Source: Streptococcus sp. S784/96/1 (GTDB lineage: Bacteria > Bacillota > Bacilli > Lactobacillales > Streptococcaceae). From it: 64,000 bases of DNA. The notes under the pieces are model-generated. The model did no database searches. It was not told the origin of the DNA and worked only from the letters and a program-made list of their open reading frames with translations. Below are positions 48,101 to 55,496 of the stretch, in pieces. The position numbers were made by a program, and so were the translations under genes. Each line of letters starts with the position of its first letter. Position 1 is the first letter of the stretch. The DNA is taken from contig NZ_CACVCC010000012.1 in NCBI RefSeq assembly GCF_902729355.1, positions 1-64,000 on the forward strand, read 5' to 3'.

Positions 48101-49800
48101 CACATTACGAAAGCATCCATAGTCATAGTCAATTTAGCGAGAGCATCAAAACAGCTTTAGAGCAAGGAAAAGCCATAGGTGTTGCTTATTATCATAACCC
48201 TGACGCTACCGGCCATATCGTAACCGCATGGGGAGCAGATTTCGATGAATCTGGAAAAGTTATAGCTATCTATGTTTCAGACTCGGATGATGGTGGCGAG
48301 CCTGTGCCAGGAGACCAAAAGAGCCAGGTAGGACTCCGGCGCTATCGAGTTGAGGAACATGGAGGTAAGCTCAGATTAACTAGCCATAAGCAAGAAGGTT
48401 TCGGTTCTTATATTGGATTCATCAACACCTTATCTCAAGGTACGGAAGACTGGAAAAAGTACTTCAAAAATGAAGAGATTAAAACAGGAAAATTAGTAGC
48501 GCCAGAAGAAGCACCAGCTAAACCGGAATTTTCAGAAATGGATATCCTTCGTGCCGAAGCAGAACGCAAAGCTGAAGCTGAGCGTAAAGCCCAAGAGGAA
48601 CAAGCCAAACGCGAGGCTGAACGTAAAGCTCAGGAAGAGCAAGCTAAACGCGAAGCTGAACGTAAAGCTCAGGAAGAACAAGCTAAACGCGAAGCTGAAC
48701 GTAAAGCTCAGGAAGAACAAGCTAGACGCGACCGTGTACTTGCTGAAGAACAAGCGAAGCGTGAGCAAGAAGAAAAGGCGAAACAAGTGGAAGCCCAACG
48801 CCAAGCTGAAGCAGAACGCAAAGCAGAAGCTGAACGCAAAGCCGAGGCTGAGCGCCAAGCTGAAGCTCAACGTCAGGCTGAAGTTGACCGCAAAGCGCAA
48901 GAAGAACAAGCAAAACGTGAGCGTGCACTTGCTGAAGAACAAGCGAAGCGTGAGCAAGAAGAAAAGGCTCAACAAACCGAAGCTGAGCGCCAAGCGCAAG
49001 AAGAGCAAGTCCAACGCGATCGTGCACTTGCTGAAGAAAAAGCGCGTCAAGAACAAGTGAAGCGTGAGCAAGAAGAAAAGGCGAAACAAGTGGAAGCCCA
49101 ACGTCAAGCCGAAGCTAAGCGCAAAGCCCAGGAAGATCAAGCCCAACGCGACCGTGCACTTGCTGAAGAAAAAACTCGTCAAGAAGAAGCCAAACGCAAG
49201 CAAGAAGAAATTGCGAAGCAGGCTGAAGCTGACCGCAAAGCCAAAGAGGAGAAAGCACAGAGAAACCAAACTGTAGCCTCCAAAGTGAAGGTCAATCGTA
49301 AGCATACTCCCATGAAACTAGCTGAAATAGATAATGGATTGCAAGAAGTTCAAAATGAGAATCTTACTCGCCAGGGCGATAGAGTAATAGATCGCTTAGA
49401 AAGCTCAATTAACGCGAAGAGTCTGTCTAATGTTGAAAGTCGACTGACAGCAGAAAGTGAGCAAAAAGAGCCTCAAGTTTTATTGGTGGCGCCAGTAATA
49501 ACAAGCCAGCAATCGGCTGTTCCCCAAGCTTTGGCCGAGGATAAGCCAAAAGAGGTGACACTCAAGACAAGTGATAAAAATCTGGAAGGGACAGATAAGA
49601 AGACCGAGCAGATAGAAAAATTACCTGAGAAAACACCCAAATCTACCCAAGGAGTTTCTCAGAGAGTCGAAAAACTTTCCCAAAAGAAAACTAGAAATGG
49701 GCAAGGGTCAACGGCTGGGTTTATTATACCAACTATCTTGGTAGGTATTTTACTCTTTACCATGGTTTATCTGAGAAGAGGCAATAAAAGGAATAGATAG
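45124..49800 (+). CDS. Surface protein: transglutaminase-like + IdeS/Mac protease + repeat stalk
   Basis: 1558 residues. A YSIRK-like signal (Y-A-I-R-K-T-S-A-C-V-G-S-V) ends near Q-A-A-E. The first enzyme domain (about 260-360) is transglutaminase-like with triad Cys302, His333, Asp348. Two or three beta-rich domains follow (about 500-745). The second enzyme domain (about 820-1120) matches IdeS/Mac family C66: G-W-Y-D-I-N-K, then Cys871, then M-L-H-W-W, His1031 in G-H-I-V-T-A-W-G-A-D-F-D, and Asp1053/1055 in Y-V-S-D-S-D. IdeS enzymes cut antibody hinge regions. A charged A/E/K/R/Q repeat (about 1140-1382) leads to a C-terminal membrane segment and basic tail. No LPXTG is present. Target antibody class cannot be read. 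Confidence 0.88.
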   Translation: MNFYQKADPQRRYAIRKTSACVGSVLIGFFFLAGNMQTVQAAENAPETVALISHSNATVDQDGLGQTVASEEIDQLIETPQTNPVVVDEKVSNEPLVADSVMTAEETPKVTGTSPEEVKKAILETPAPNYYEDERYQLSQAEVLVKKDEKVQLKLTNITTNEEVKEINWYVRTDYPQTEVYNSEETIIGEDKKELLRLDKDGTVTSLNTHEKSQAVELWAEHNKHLYRALVKLPGTMEMEAIRQDEEANKKADEIVKAFENLSDVEKAKAAHDWLVDNVQYVDRPGKDQSAYSALVENKTVCAGYAKAFKLLMDKMGIPCHTKQGGIVGSQNHLWNMIELDGKWYHVDATWDDLGHTHLNYHRYEYFLISDKDFNPTTVVKRKYHKAHEDNMGENYRFYGFEHEGVLKDKDGKVVKQGVLAKNIEEVSEVLERQYHKIAFKETSAVLELLVPSSEPEANIHSRLANILTHSRFETQKTSYGDYIFYRFNVKLYPRWNDRKSEPELKIDSLKATAPDNTEKMSSVLVTLNTSVELSKSNFTVTGARLSEVTKVDNDGKVYRLKLDTPRTVVGGDVEISVNKRGYHRKQAPSKVAIQVNRASIPSASFKATGENEGMLIHVDSSMEYRLNYGAWEKIGSNSVILNNIGLADIDVRVAETKNTYASPVQRLIVQKNSNVKASSKDGKIIGVNRSMEYRRKNTNQWFDCQGNYITGLVNGEYEIRTKANANYLASEITIVNLTNSVAETEEALAKQQAKAQEIQRKAEEQQAKREQKNLAQEDKSKQTERTRKKRHTESEQQTVEAQKQNNELAKAKAAEKVTETKWVQGVNVEDHEFVKITETDKDVEYFVTKQSAGQGWYDINKNGHDDGDLCAGAVATNMLHWWVDRNKDYIDRYLNENKDNGTYTVQNTKFDFREARQVYTGEKGYSDQSRFFDIVKQAFPHSSVWTNKILDLYINGYGYNQSSYMQNPPVEKEKLTSQINFFRKVFGGKPLTHYESIHSHSQFSESIKTALEQGKAIGVAYYHNPDATGHIVTAWGADFDESGKVIAIYVSDSDDGGEPVPGDQKSQVGLRRYRVEEHGGKLRLTSHKQEGFGSYIGFINTLSQGTEDWKKYFKNEEIKTGKLVAPEEAPAKPEFSEMDILRAEAERKAEAERKAQEEQAKREAERKAQEEQAKREAERKAQEEQAKREAERKAQEEQARRDRVLAEEQAKREQEEKAKQVEAQRQAEAERKAEAERKAEAERQAEAQRQAEVDRKAQEEQAKRERALAEEQAKREQEEKAQQTEAERQAQEEQVQRDRALAEEKARQEQVKREQEEKAKQVEAQRQAEAKRKAQEDQAQRDRALAEEKTRQEEAKRKQEEIAKQAEADRKAKEEKAQRNQTVASKVKVNRKHTPMKLAEIDNGLQEVQNENLTRQGDRVIDRLESSINAKSLSNVESRLTAESEQKEPQVLLVAPVITSQQSAVPQALAEDKPKEVTLKTSDKNLEGTDKKTEQIEKLPEKTPKSTQGVSQRVEKLSQKKTRNGQGSTAGFIIPTILVGILLFTMVYLRRGNKRNR
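48577..48732 (+). repeat. Four tandem 39-bp repeats in the surface-protein stalk
   Basis: Four near-identical 39-bp units encode the 13-residue repeat A-E-R-K-A-Q-E-E-Q-A-K-R-E. They open a larger imperfect repeat region running to about 49270. Unit number could vary by slippage without changing frame. Confidence 0.85.
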
Positions 49801-50187
49801 ACATCACTGATGAAATGTATTCTAGAAATTCAGTTTCATAAAATGCACCAACTATATGGTAAAAAGAACAGTGGGAGCAGGGCTACCTAGATTCGTTGAT
49901 AGAGCTAAGTCAATTGTTGGTGTAGGTTTGGGAAGTGACAGAAAGAACGTAGTTAGGGAAAATGAAAATAATAGTATTGATGAAGGTCTCTCTATATTCA
50001 TCACGTGACTACCCTGAGGACAGAAATTATCCTATAAGACAAGACGTAAAGATACAGGAGAAGTTTACACTAGACGTGGTGGAACATAAGGAGACAGAAA
50101 TAATCTGAAAGAGAAATATGGCTTATCTTAATGTTGTTTTTTCATTGTGGTATAATGTAACGAACAGAACCGCTAAATGATTCATCA
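49801..50187. other. Spacer after the surface protein, probable gene debris
   Basis: Holds a 50-codon frame (49856-50008, starting M-V-K-R-T-V-G-A-G-L-P-R-F-V-D-R-A-K) without a ribosome site. It reads like a fragment of a real protein but was not recognised. A TATAAT-like box (GGTATAATG) lies at 50149-50157. No SHP-type pheromone gene was found. Confidence 0.4.
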
Positions 50188-50235
50188 CCTAGAAAGGAAA
50201 ATTCTTAAATTGTATTATAAATTTCTACTATTCGA
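50188..50235 (+). repeat. Left copy of 48-bp direct repeat (HAD gene 5' end)
   Basis: 44 of 48 bases equal 55840-55887. It contains the ribosome site AGAAAGG and the first nine codons (TTG start) of the HAD gene found intact at 55862, and after TTCGA the similarity ends. It marks the left end of the inserted island. Confidence 0.8.
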
Positions 50236-50313
50236 AGTTTTTATAAATTTCTGTACTTTTTTGTTATAATAATTTTTGCATTATTGAATATTTGCAATAT
50301 GGAGGAGTAGAGC

Positions 50314-51174
50314 ATGCATATTGGAGAACTTTTTTCCATGTTTCGAAAGGAACGAGGAATTACGTTGAAAGAAGCGACGGGTAATCAATTTTCAACTTCG
50401 ATGTTATCACGTTTTGAAAATGGGCAGACGGATATTTCAGCTGAAAAACTCTTTCAAGCCTTGGACAATATTTATCTGGATCCCGAGGAATTTTTGCACC
50501 TGTTGCGAGGATTTCATATGTCTGATTTTCAACGTTTTCAAATGCAAGTTAACAGATACAGAGATAATAAGGACATGGATGCTCTTCTCCGACTTCAGGA
50601 GGAAGAAGCGCAGGCTATCACTAAAGATGGCAAAAAGCAATACCATCGCTTGAATCAGTTGGTAATTTCAACGATTTTGGATGAAGATTTTGGAAAGAAA
50701 ATGCCGAGGGCAGAGTTAAAAGAGGTGGAAGATTATCTGTTCAAAAACGGTATCTGGGGACAGTACGAGCTTTACATTTTTGTCAGAAGTATCAACCTTT
50801 TCCCATCTGATTTAATGGTAACCTACTGCCGTGAACTCTTGCACCGCATGGATTTTTTAGATAAGCATTACAATAATCGTTTACTCATGCATTCTATTTT
50901 TTTGACTGCCCTATTTATTAGCATTGAAAGAAGACGATTTTCAGATGCTCAATATTTTGAAAAGCAGATTAACCAGTATTTTGACGATGATAGAGAATTG
51001 TATCTGCGTATTGTCCTTAAATTAGCACAAGCCACTTTGGAATATTGTCAAGGTGGCACAGAAGCTAAGCAGGAGATTGATGACTTGATTGAGACACTCA
51101 TTAAGCTTGACGCTAGCGATTTTGCTCAATATTATCGCAGGGAGATTGACAAGATTCTTCAAAATTGCAAATAG
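50314..51174 (+). CDS. Rgg/GadR/MutR-family transcriptional regulator
   Basis: 286 residues. An N-terminal XRE-type helix-turn-helix (residues 3-60, with T-S-M-L-S-R-F-E-N-G) is followed by helical repeats that bind peptide pheromones in this family. The start follows ATGGAGGAG. It is 66 bases upstream of, and on the same strand as, the lanthipeptide-type genes, which it most likely controls. No short hydrophobic peptide gene is visible beside it, so its signal may be encoded elsewhere or be the peptide of this locus. Confidence 0.88.
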   Translation: MHIGELFSMFRKERGITLKEATGNQFSTSMLSRFENGQTDISAEKLFQALDNIYLDPEEFLHLLRGFHMSDFQRFQMQVNRYRDNKDMDALLRLQEEEAQAITKDGKKQYHRLNQLVISTILDEDFGKKMPRAELKEVEDYLFKNGIWGQYELYIFVRSINLFPSDLMVTYCRELLHRMDFLDKHYNNRLLMHSIFLTALFISIERRRFSDAQYFEKQINQYFDDDRELYLRIVLKLAQATLEYCQGGTEAKQEIDDLIETLIKLDASDFAQYYRREIDKILQNCK

Positions 51175-51176
51175 TC

Positions 51177-51204
51177 AAAAAAAGTTCTGAAAAGGACTTT
51201 TTTG
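51177..51204 (+). terminator. Hairpin after the Rgg gene
   Basis: AAAGTTC pairs with GGACTTT around TGAAAA and is followed by T residues. It separates the regulator from the precursor gene. Confidence 0.65.
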
Positions 51205-51240
51205 TTATCATTAAACTATCAAAATAAGGAGGAAAGACTC

Positions 51241-51357
51241 ATGACTGATTTTATCGAAGAACTCAACAAGAAATCTGTTGATACAACTTCTAGTATTGAA
51301 ACAAGAAAATGTGTGAAACAAGAAAATGTGATGTTGTTACAATTTCTTGTTAATTAG
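51241..51357 (+). CDS. Lanthipeptide-type precursor peptide, C-terminus altered by 17-bp duplication
   Basis: 38 residues as it stands, starting behind a perfect AAGGAGG (51226-51232). The first 24 residues are an acidic leader-like part (M-T-D-F-I-E-E-L-N-K-K) and a Ser/Thr-rich start of a core (S-V-D-T-T-S-S-I-E-T-R-K-C). The next residues come from a 17-bp tandem duplication (51297-51313, 51314-51330) that shifts frame. Removing one copy restores a 31-residue peptide ending K-C-D-V-V-T-I-S-C. That form has two Cys and eight Ser/Thr after the leader, as expected for a lanthipeptide. Identification as precursor is inferred from position and composition. Confidence 0.6.
   Translation: MTDFIEELNKKSVDTTSSIETRKCVKQENVMLLQFLVN
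51297..51330 (+). repeat. 17-bp perfect tandem duplication in precursor gene
   Basis: TGAAACAAGAAAATGTG occurs twice in direct succession (51297-51313 and 51314-51330). Since 17 is not a multiple of three, the second copy shifts frame and replaces the last seven residues of the ancestral peptide. Confidence 0.92.
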
Positions 51358-51400
51358 CTGACTGTTAGAATAGTTTTCTAGCAGTAATTATTTATGAGAG

Positions 51401-51434
51401 TGGGACGGATAGCATAATATCTGTCCCATATCTT
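51401..51434 (+). terminator. Hairpin between precursor and synthetase genes
   Basis: TGGGAC-GATA pairs with TATC-GTCCCA (51401-51428), followed by TATCTTTT. Such hairpins between precursor and modification genes often limit readthrough so that peptide is made in excess. Confidence 0.6.
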
Positions 51435-51459
51435 TTAGGACATTGGAGGGTTAAGTAAG

Positions 51460-51633
51460 ATGCAAACTAAATCGTGTGTGATTAACGGTAAAACTGTTGA
51501 AAATTTTGATTCCAGTAGAGATGATTTGGAATTATTTGAAGTGATTGATGAAGAAAAACTCCAAGAAATGGAAGCGAAATTCAAAAAATTAAGAGAAAAA
51601 ATGTCTCACTTAAAGGAAAAATGGCATGGATAA
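51460..51633 (+). CDS. Small acidic/coiled protein coupled to LanKC
   Basis: 57 residues from ATG 51460 (site GGAGGG 10 bases ahead) to TAA 51633. Residues 22-57 form a charged helix (E-E-K-L-Q-E-M-E-A-K-F-K-K-L-R-E-K). It overlaps the synthetase start by 8 bases (ATGGATAA), so the two are translationally coupled. It has only one Cys (residue 6) and no Ser/Thr/Cys-rich end, so it does not look like a second precursor. An accessory or leader-binding role is possible. No family was recognised. Confidence 0.6.
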   Translation: MQTKSCVINGKTVENFDSSRDDLELFEVIDEEKLQEMEAKFKKLREKMSHLKEKWHG

Positions 51634-53555
51634 GACATTTTTTACTCATGTCAGATCGACTGATAAACTGCCAATTTTTGGTTTTAAAATTCACATCTCC
51701 GCAACATGGGGTAATTATCAAAACATAACTGCTTTAATGCTAGAATTTTTGTCCACTAGGAACATTACTTACAAATACATAAAAGAGGCAAAAAATGTTT
51801 TAACTAATTTTTCTACAGAAGAAACCACAGCAGAATCAGGAAAACTCTTTACCTTGTACCCAAAAACTAGAGTAGAGTGCATAGCCTTGTTAGAAGAACT
51901 CTATGACTATCTTCCAAGAGATGAGGATGGGATTTACATTTTAAGTGATCGCCCTTATAAAGACTCAAAACTGATTTTTTACCGATATGGAACTTTTAAA
52001 GAATCCTTAGATTATCCTGAAGAGGGATTAATGACCATCAAAGGGGGTGACGGAAGTATTTGGCAAGATTACCAAAAATCTTATTTTGATTTGCCTATTG
52101 ACGTAGAAGATATACAAGAACCACTTATAAAAACATCCAGTCATCTCGCCAAGCGCTTGAAAGTCACAGAAGTTTTGAAAAAAACAGAACGGTGGCAATG
52201 TCTATCAAGGAGAGCTTCTATCAGACTCGCAAAAAATTATCGTCAAAGAAGCTGTACCTCATATTATGTTTAATAAAGAAATCACCAAAGCGGAACTAAG
52301 AAATAGGGAATTTCAACGATCACATCACTTCGAGCGTTTTATTCCGCAACCGATAGAAAAGATGTCTGAGTGGATAAATGATTATTATATTTACCACTAT
52401 ATTGGTGGCGATAAATTATATGAGCATTCTACTCGATATTCCCTATTTGGTATGGAAGCAAGTGATAGGAGTGATAACGTCCTAAAATTTAAAATCTTTT
52501 TAAACATCATTGAAAAAATCTTTGACTTGGTGTCTTATTTTCATGATAAAAATGATGTGATTCATGATATCCATCCAGATAATTTTCGGTTTGACGAAAA
52601 AGGGGAACCCTTCTTAATTGATTTAGAAATGATTTATCCCTATGGGGAATCTTATATTCCTATTCAATCAGAAATTGCTTTACCGTCTTGGAATAAATTA
52701 GATGGAAAAGTTGCCGATTGCCATAAAGTTGCTAATATGATTTTATATCTTGCTGGTAAATTACATACTTCCAAAGATTGGGAAAGTAATATTTCTATCT
52801 TGGAAGAGGTTGCCTATTATTTTGGAATAGAATCAACTATTGGAGATGTTATTTTATATCTTCTAAGGCCAGATGCAGATATTAAAGTTGCTCAAAAATT
52901 ATTGAGACAAGTCCAAGTAAAAAGCCATGATAACTCAATAACTCTGGAGGATATCCAAGAAGAAAACATTGTTCATTTCAAAGGTTTATCTGATTTGATT
53001 GAGCACTTGTGTCCACAATTCAGTTTATATCAAGCCAATGCTCAGAATAAGCAAATGCTTTATTGTTTGTTGGATAAAGAAAAACATATTGGATTAGACG
53101 GCATTGCAGGTTTATTATTTCAATTAAAAAAACACTATTTTAGTGAAGAGATCTGCGAGTATGCTATTTCAAAATTGCTAGCTGCTCTCAGAGAAGTAGA
53201 TAGAGGAAAATCTTTACAATTTAAGCCAGGTTACTGCTCACCCTATCTGATAAATGGCAGTGCTGGCGCCATAAAAGTTTTGATGACTATTGACTGTGAG
53301 AGATTTGATAAAGAAATCTTGGCGATGGCTGATGCACTTTGCTTTGACTTTGCCCAAGGACCAAGATTTTTAGATGGTATGCTTGGCTGTATAGATGCAC
53401 TACTAGATGTTTATGAATGGTCTGCTAATCCTAAGTATCTGGAATTTGCCAAGAAGCAACTGACGATTTGCTCCATCTATTTAACTCATGATCAATTGGA
53501 AGTCGCTGACTTTATCTATCAGTATCAAAGACTTAGAAAGAAAACTAGCGTATGA
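51626..53555 (+). pseudogene. Class III-like lanthipeptide synthetase (LanKC), split by a frameshift
   Basis: Two frames together make a RamC/LanKC-type enzyme of about 642 residues. The N-terminal lyase-like part has G-F-K-I-H-I-S-A, K-L-F-T-L-Y-P and Y-G-T-F. Frame 1 stops at 52273. Deleting one A from the A7 run at 52178-52184 joins it to the frame of 52266-53555 and restores the kinase glycine loop G-G-N-V-Y-Q-G and the lysine in I-I-V-K-E-A. The kinase continues with V-I-H-D-I-H-P-D-N and L-I-D-L-E. A LanC-like end follows (G-I-A-G-L, G-S-A-G) but lacks Zn ligands and is short. It would dehydrate and cyclise the precursor. Slippage could still yield some full product. Confidence 0.82.
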
Positions 53556-54808
53556 AACTTGTCTTAAAAAATCATTTCTTCCGAAGAATGGTTATGTCTA
53601 ACTTTTTAAACAATCTTGGTAGTGCCATTTATAATCTGGTTTTTGTCATCTATGTGGCGGAGGTCTACCATTCCAAAACCATGCTTTTCATCGCTAACAA
53701 CATCATGATGTTGCCTATTTATTTCCAGATTTTTGTAGGGTTTCAATCGGACAAGACTAAAAACAAGTCAAGAGCTCTTTTGATTTCAGGTTATGTCCAA
53801 GCTCTGCTTTTTATCGGAGTGGCATGGTTGACACAAAACGCTACCTTTGTCACCTTTTCTCTTATCTGTCTTATTAATGTTATCAGCGATATGCTTGCCC
53901 TCTACAGCAGTAATTTACGTCTGCCACTTTTTAAGCGATTTCTAGGAGAAGAGGAATTACGCGAAGCCTTTTCTTTCAATCATTTTGTTAGAATCCTTTC
54001 AAATATCGGAGGGCAATTCCTAGGAGTTTGGCTACTGACGATTAGTCATAACAACTATGGCTTGGTTGCTTTTCTTAATGCTCTGACCTTTTTCTTATCA
54101 ACAGTGTTACTCATCGGTATCTTCAAAGACTACGATAGCTTAGTTGAAAAAGAAGCACAGAACAGTCAAGAGGAGCCAGAAAAGTCTAAGAAACAGTCTC
54201 TAAAAGGGGCTTGGAAAGTTTTGCAAGGCGCTTTTGAAACTGTAGGCAGTGGTATTTCAGTTAAGCGGCTTCTTTTAGCTTTGACCTTACAATTTACCCT
54301 TGCTGGAGCTGAAAATGTCATGTTTAACATGTACTTTCTCTCTCATCCCATAGGGATTTTAAGCTATGAGCAGATTTTGATAGCCCTCAACCTCGTCTCA
54401 ACAGCAGGTCTCGTTGCTGGTGATTTGACGCCAAATGACTGGTTTAGCCGGCAAACCCATCCTTTCTTGCTCATCTGCAATGGTCTTTTGGTAGCTCTCT
54501 TTGGTTTTCTCTGTCTCTTGAATTACCAAGGCTATTTTTTGCTGGTTCTCTTGTTTATGACCGGCTATATTTTTGCCAAATCAAGTCCTAAACTAACCAG
54601 TGAATTGCTAATCGCGATACCCGAAGATTACTTTGGTCAGGTTATGGGGCTTATATCCACCATTACTCAATTAGCCATTCCTGTTGGAGGCTTCCTCCTA
54701 TCAGGGCTACTGGTCTGGAATGAAACAGCTACGTGGATTCTTTACACGTTAATAGCTGCAGTGAGTGTATTATTACTTTCTGTGAAGAAAAAGCTAGCGC
54801 AGGACTGA
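53552..54808 (+). CDS. MFS exporter of the lanthipeptide-type locus
   Basis: 418 residues with about twelve membrane segments. The MFS pattern is N-N-L-G-S-A-I-Y-N-L-V near the start and a D-K-T-K-N-K-S-R loop between helices 2 and 3. Its start overlaps the synthetase stop by 4 bases, so it is translated with it. It is intact while the synthetase is broken. It probably exported the modified peptide or gave self-protection. The usual partner in class III loci is an ABC transporter, so an MFS protein is notable. Confidence 0.85.
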   Translation: MKLVLKNHFFRRMVMSNFLNNLGSAIYNLVFVIYVAEVYHSKTMLFIANNIMMLPIYFQIFVGFQSDKTKNKSRALLISGYVQALLFIGVAWLTQNATFVTFSLICLINVISDMLALYSSNLRLPLFKRFLGEEELREAFSFNHFVRILSNIGGQFLGVWLLTISHNNYGLVAFLNALTFFLSTVLLIGIFKDYDSLVEKEAQNSQEEPEKSKKQSLKGAWKVLQGAFETVGSGISVKRLLLALTLQFTLAGAENVMFNMYFLSHPIGILSYEQILIALNLVSTAGLVAGDLTPNDWFSRQTHPFLLICNGLLVALFGFLCLLNYQGYFLLVLLFMTGYIFAKSSPKLTSELLIAIPEDYFGQVMGLISTITQLAIPVGGFLLSGLLVWNETATWILYTLIAAVSVLLLSVKKKLAQD

Positions 54809-54875
54809 GAGTACAGAAATTTTTAGAAATTTCGGCTCATTGTCAACTGTAGTGGGTAGATGTCAGCTAACATCT

Positions 54876-54905
54876 CGAGAGGACCAAATTGGTCTTCTCT
54901 TTTTT
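54876..54905 (+). terminator. Terminator of the lanthipeptide-type operon
   Basis: AGAGGACC pairs with GGTCTTCT around AAATT and is followed by TTTTTT. Confidence 0.8.
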
Positions 54906-55202
54906 GAAATCAGTTGAAGTAAGCGATGCATCCAAGCAGTTAAAACTCTTGAAAGTGCTTGGTTTCAAGGGCTTTTCGTATATGGTTGAAAGATAAATAT
55001 CTAGAGGAAGTAGTTCTTAGCATAATGACAGATTAGCAATTTTGATTGAAATAGGTAATCGTTTGGATTGTTTCAAATCGTTTGATGTTTTAGTAATGTG
55101 ATGAACTTTAGTACTATAGCATAGTCAGTTTTGATTGTTTTGTAGCACAGTGTGTGTTAAAATGTATTTACGAAATATCTTTACAAAGAGGTGATGATTA
55201 TT
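54906..55202. other. Spacer before the toxin-antitoxin pair
   Basis: No gene seen. TTTACGAAATATCTTTACAAA just before the antitoxin ribosome site has two TTTAC direct elements that could be an antitoxin binding site. Confidence 0.35.
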
Positions 55203-55496
55203 ATGGCAAGCACTCAACCAGTAAATTTCAGAGCAGATTCTGCTTTTTACCAACAAACAAAACAAATATTGGCGGATGAGAACGTGACCATGTCTGATGT
55301 GCTCAATGCAGCCCTTCGTAAAATTGCGACTGGAGCAGTTGATCCAAAAGAGTTCGTCACCAGCGATTCTCAGGAGACGCAGTATCAAGTTGCTTTTGAG
55401 GATTTGAAAAAGGAGATTCTGATTGGTCATCAAGAAATCGAGCAAGGTAAGCTGACTGCTTTAGCGGATGTGAGAAAGGAATTTGGTCTTGACTAA
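55203..55496 (+). CDS. RelB/DinJ-family antitoxin
   Basis: 97 residues from ATG 55203 (in-frame ATGs at 55191 and 55194 are closer to AGAGGTG and possible). The ribbon-helix-helix N-terminus (P-V-N-F-R-A-D, then T-M-S-D-V-L-N-A-A-L) matches RelB/DinJ proteins, which bind their own promoter and neutralise the RelE toxin through the C-terminal helix. It overlaps the toxin gene and closes the island with it. Confidence 0.86.
   Translation: MASTQPVNFRADSAFYQQTKQILADENVTMSDVLNAALRKIATGAVDPKEFVTSDSQETQYQVAFEDLKKEILIGHQEIEQGKLTALADVRKEFGLD

Noticed and set aside
48577..48732. Tandem 39-bp repeats as a CRISPR array
   Set aside because: Units are contiguous, in frame and coding, with no spacers and no cas genes nearby.
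48532..49305. 257-codon open frame on the minus strand through the surface-protein stalk
   Set aside because: It is the mirror of the A/E/K/R/Q repeat codons, is Leu/Phe-rich throughout, and has no ribosome site.
45124..49800. Prophage or plasmid origin of the surface-protein gene
   Set aside because: No integrase, phage structural genes or replication genes lie beside it.
49856..50008. 50-codon frame between the surface protein and Rgg gene as a pheromone (SHP) gene
   Set aside because: It is not a short hydrophobic peptide, has no signal segment and no ribosome site; more likely gene debris.
51460..51633. 57-residue ORF as the lanthipeptide precursor
   Set aside because: It lacks a Ser/Thr/Cys-rich C-terminus; the peptide at 51241 fits better once the duplication is removed.
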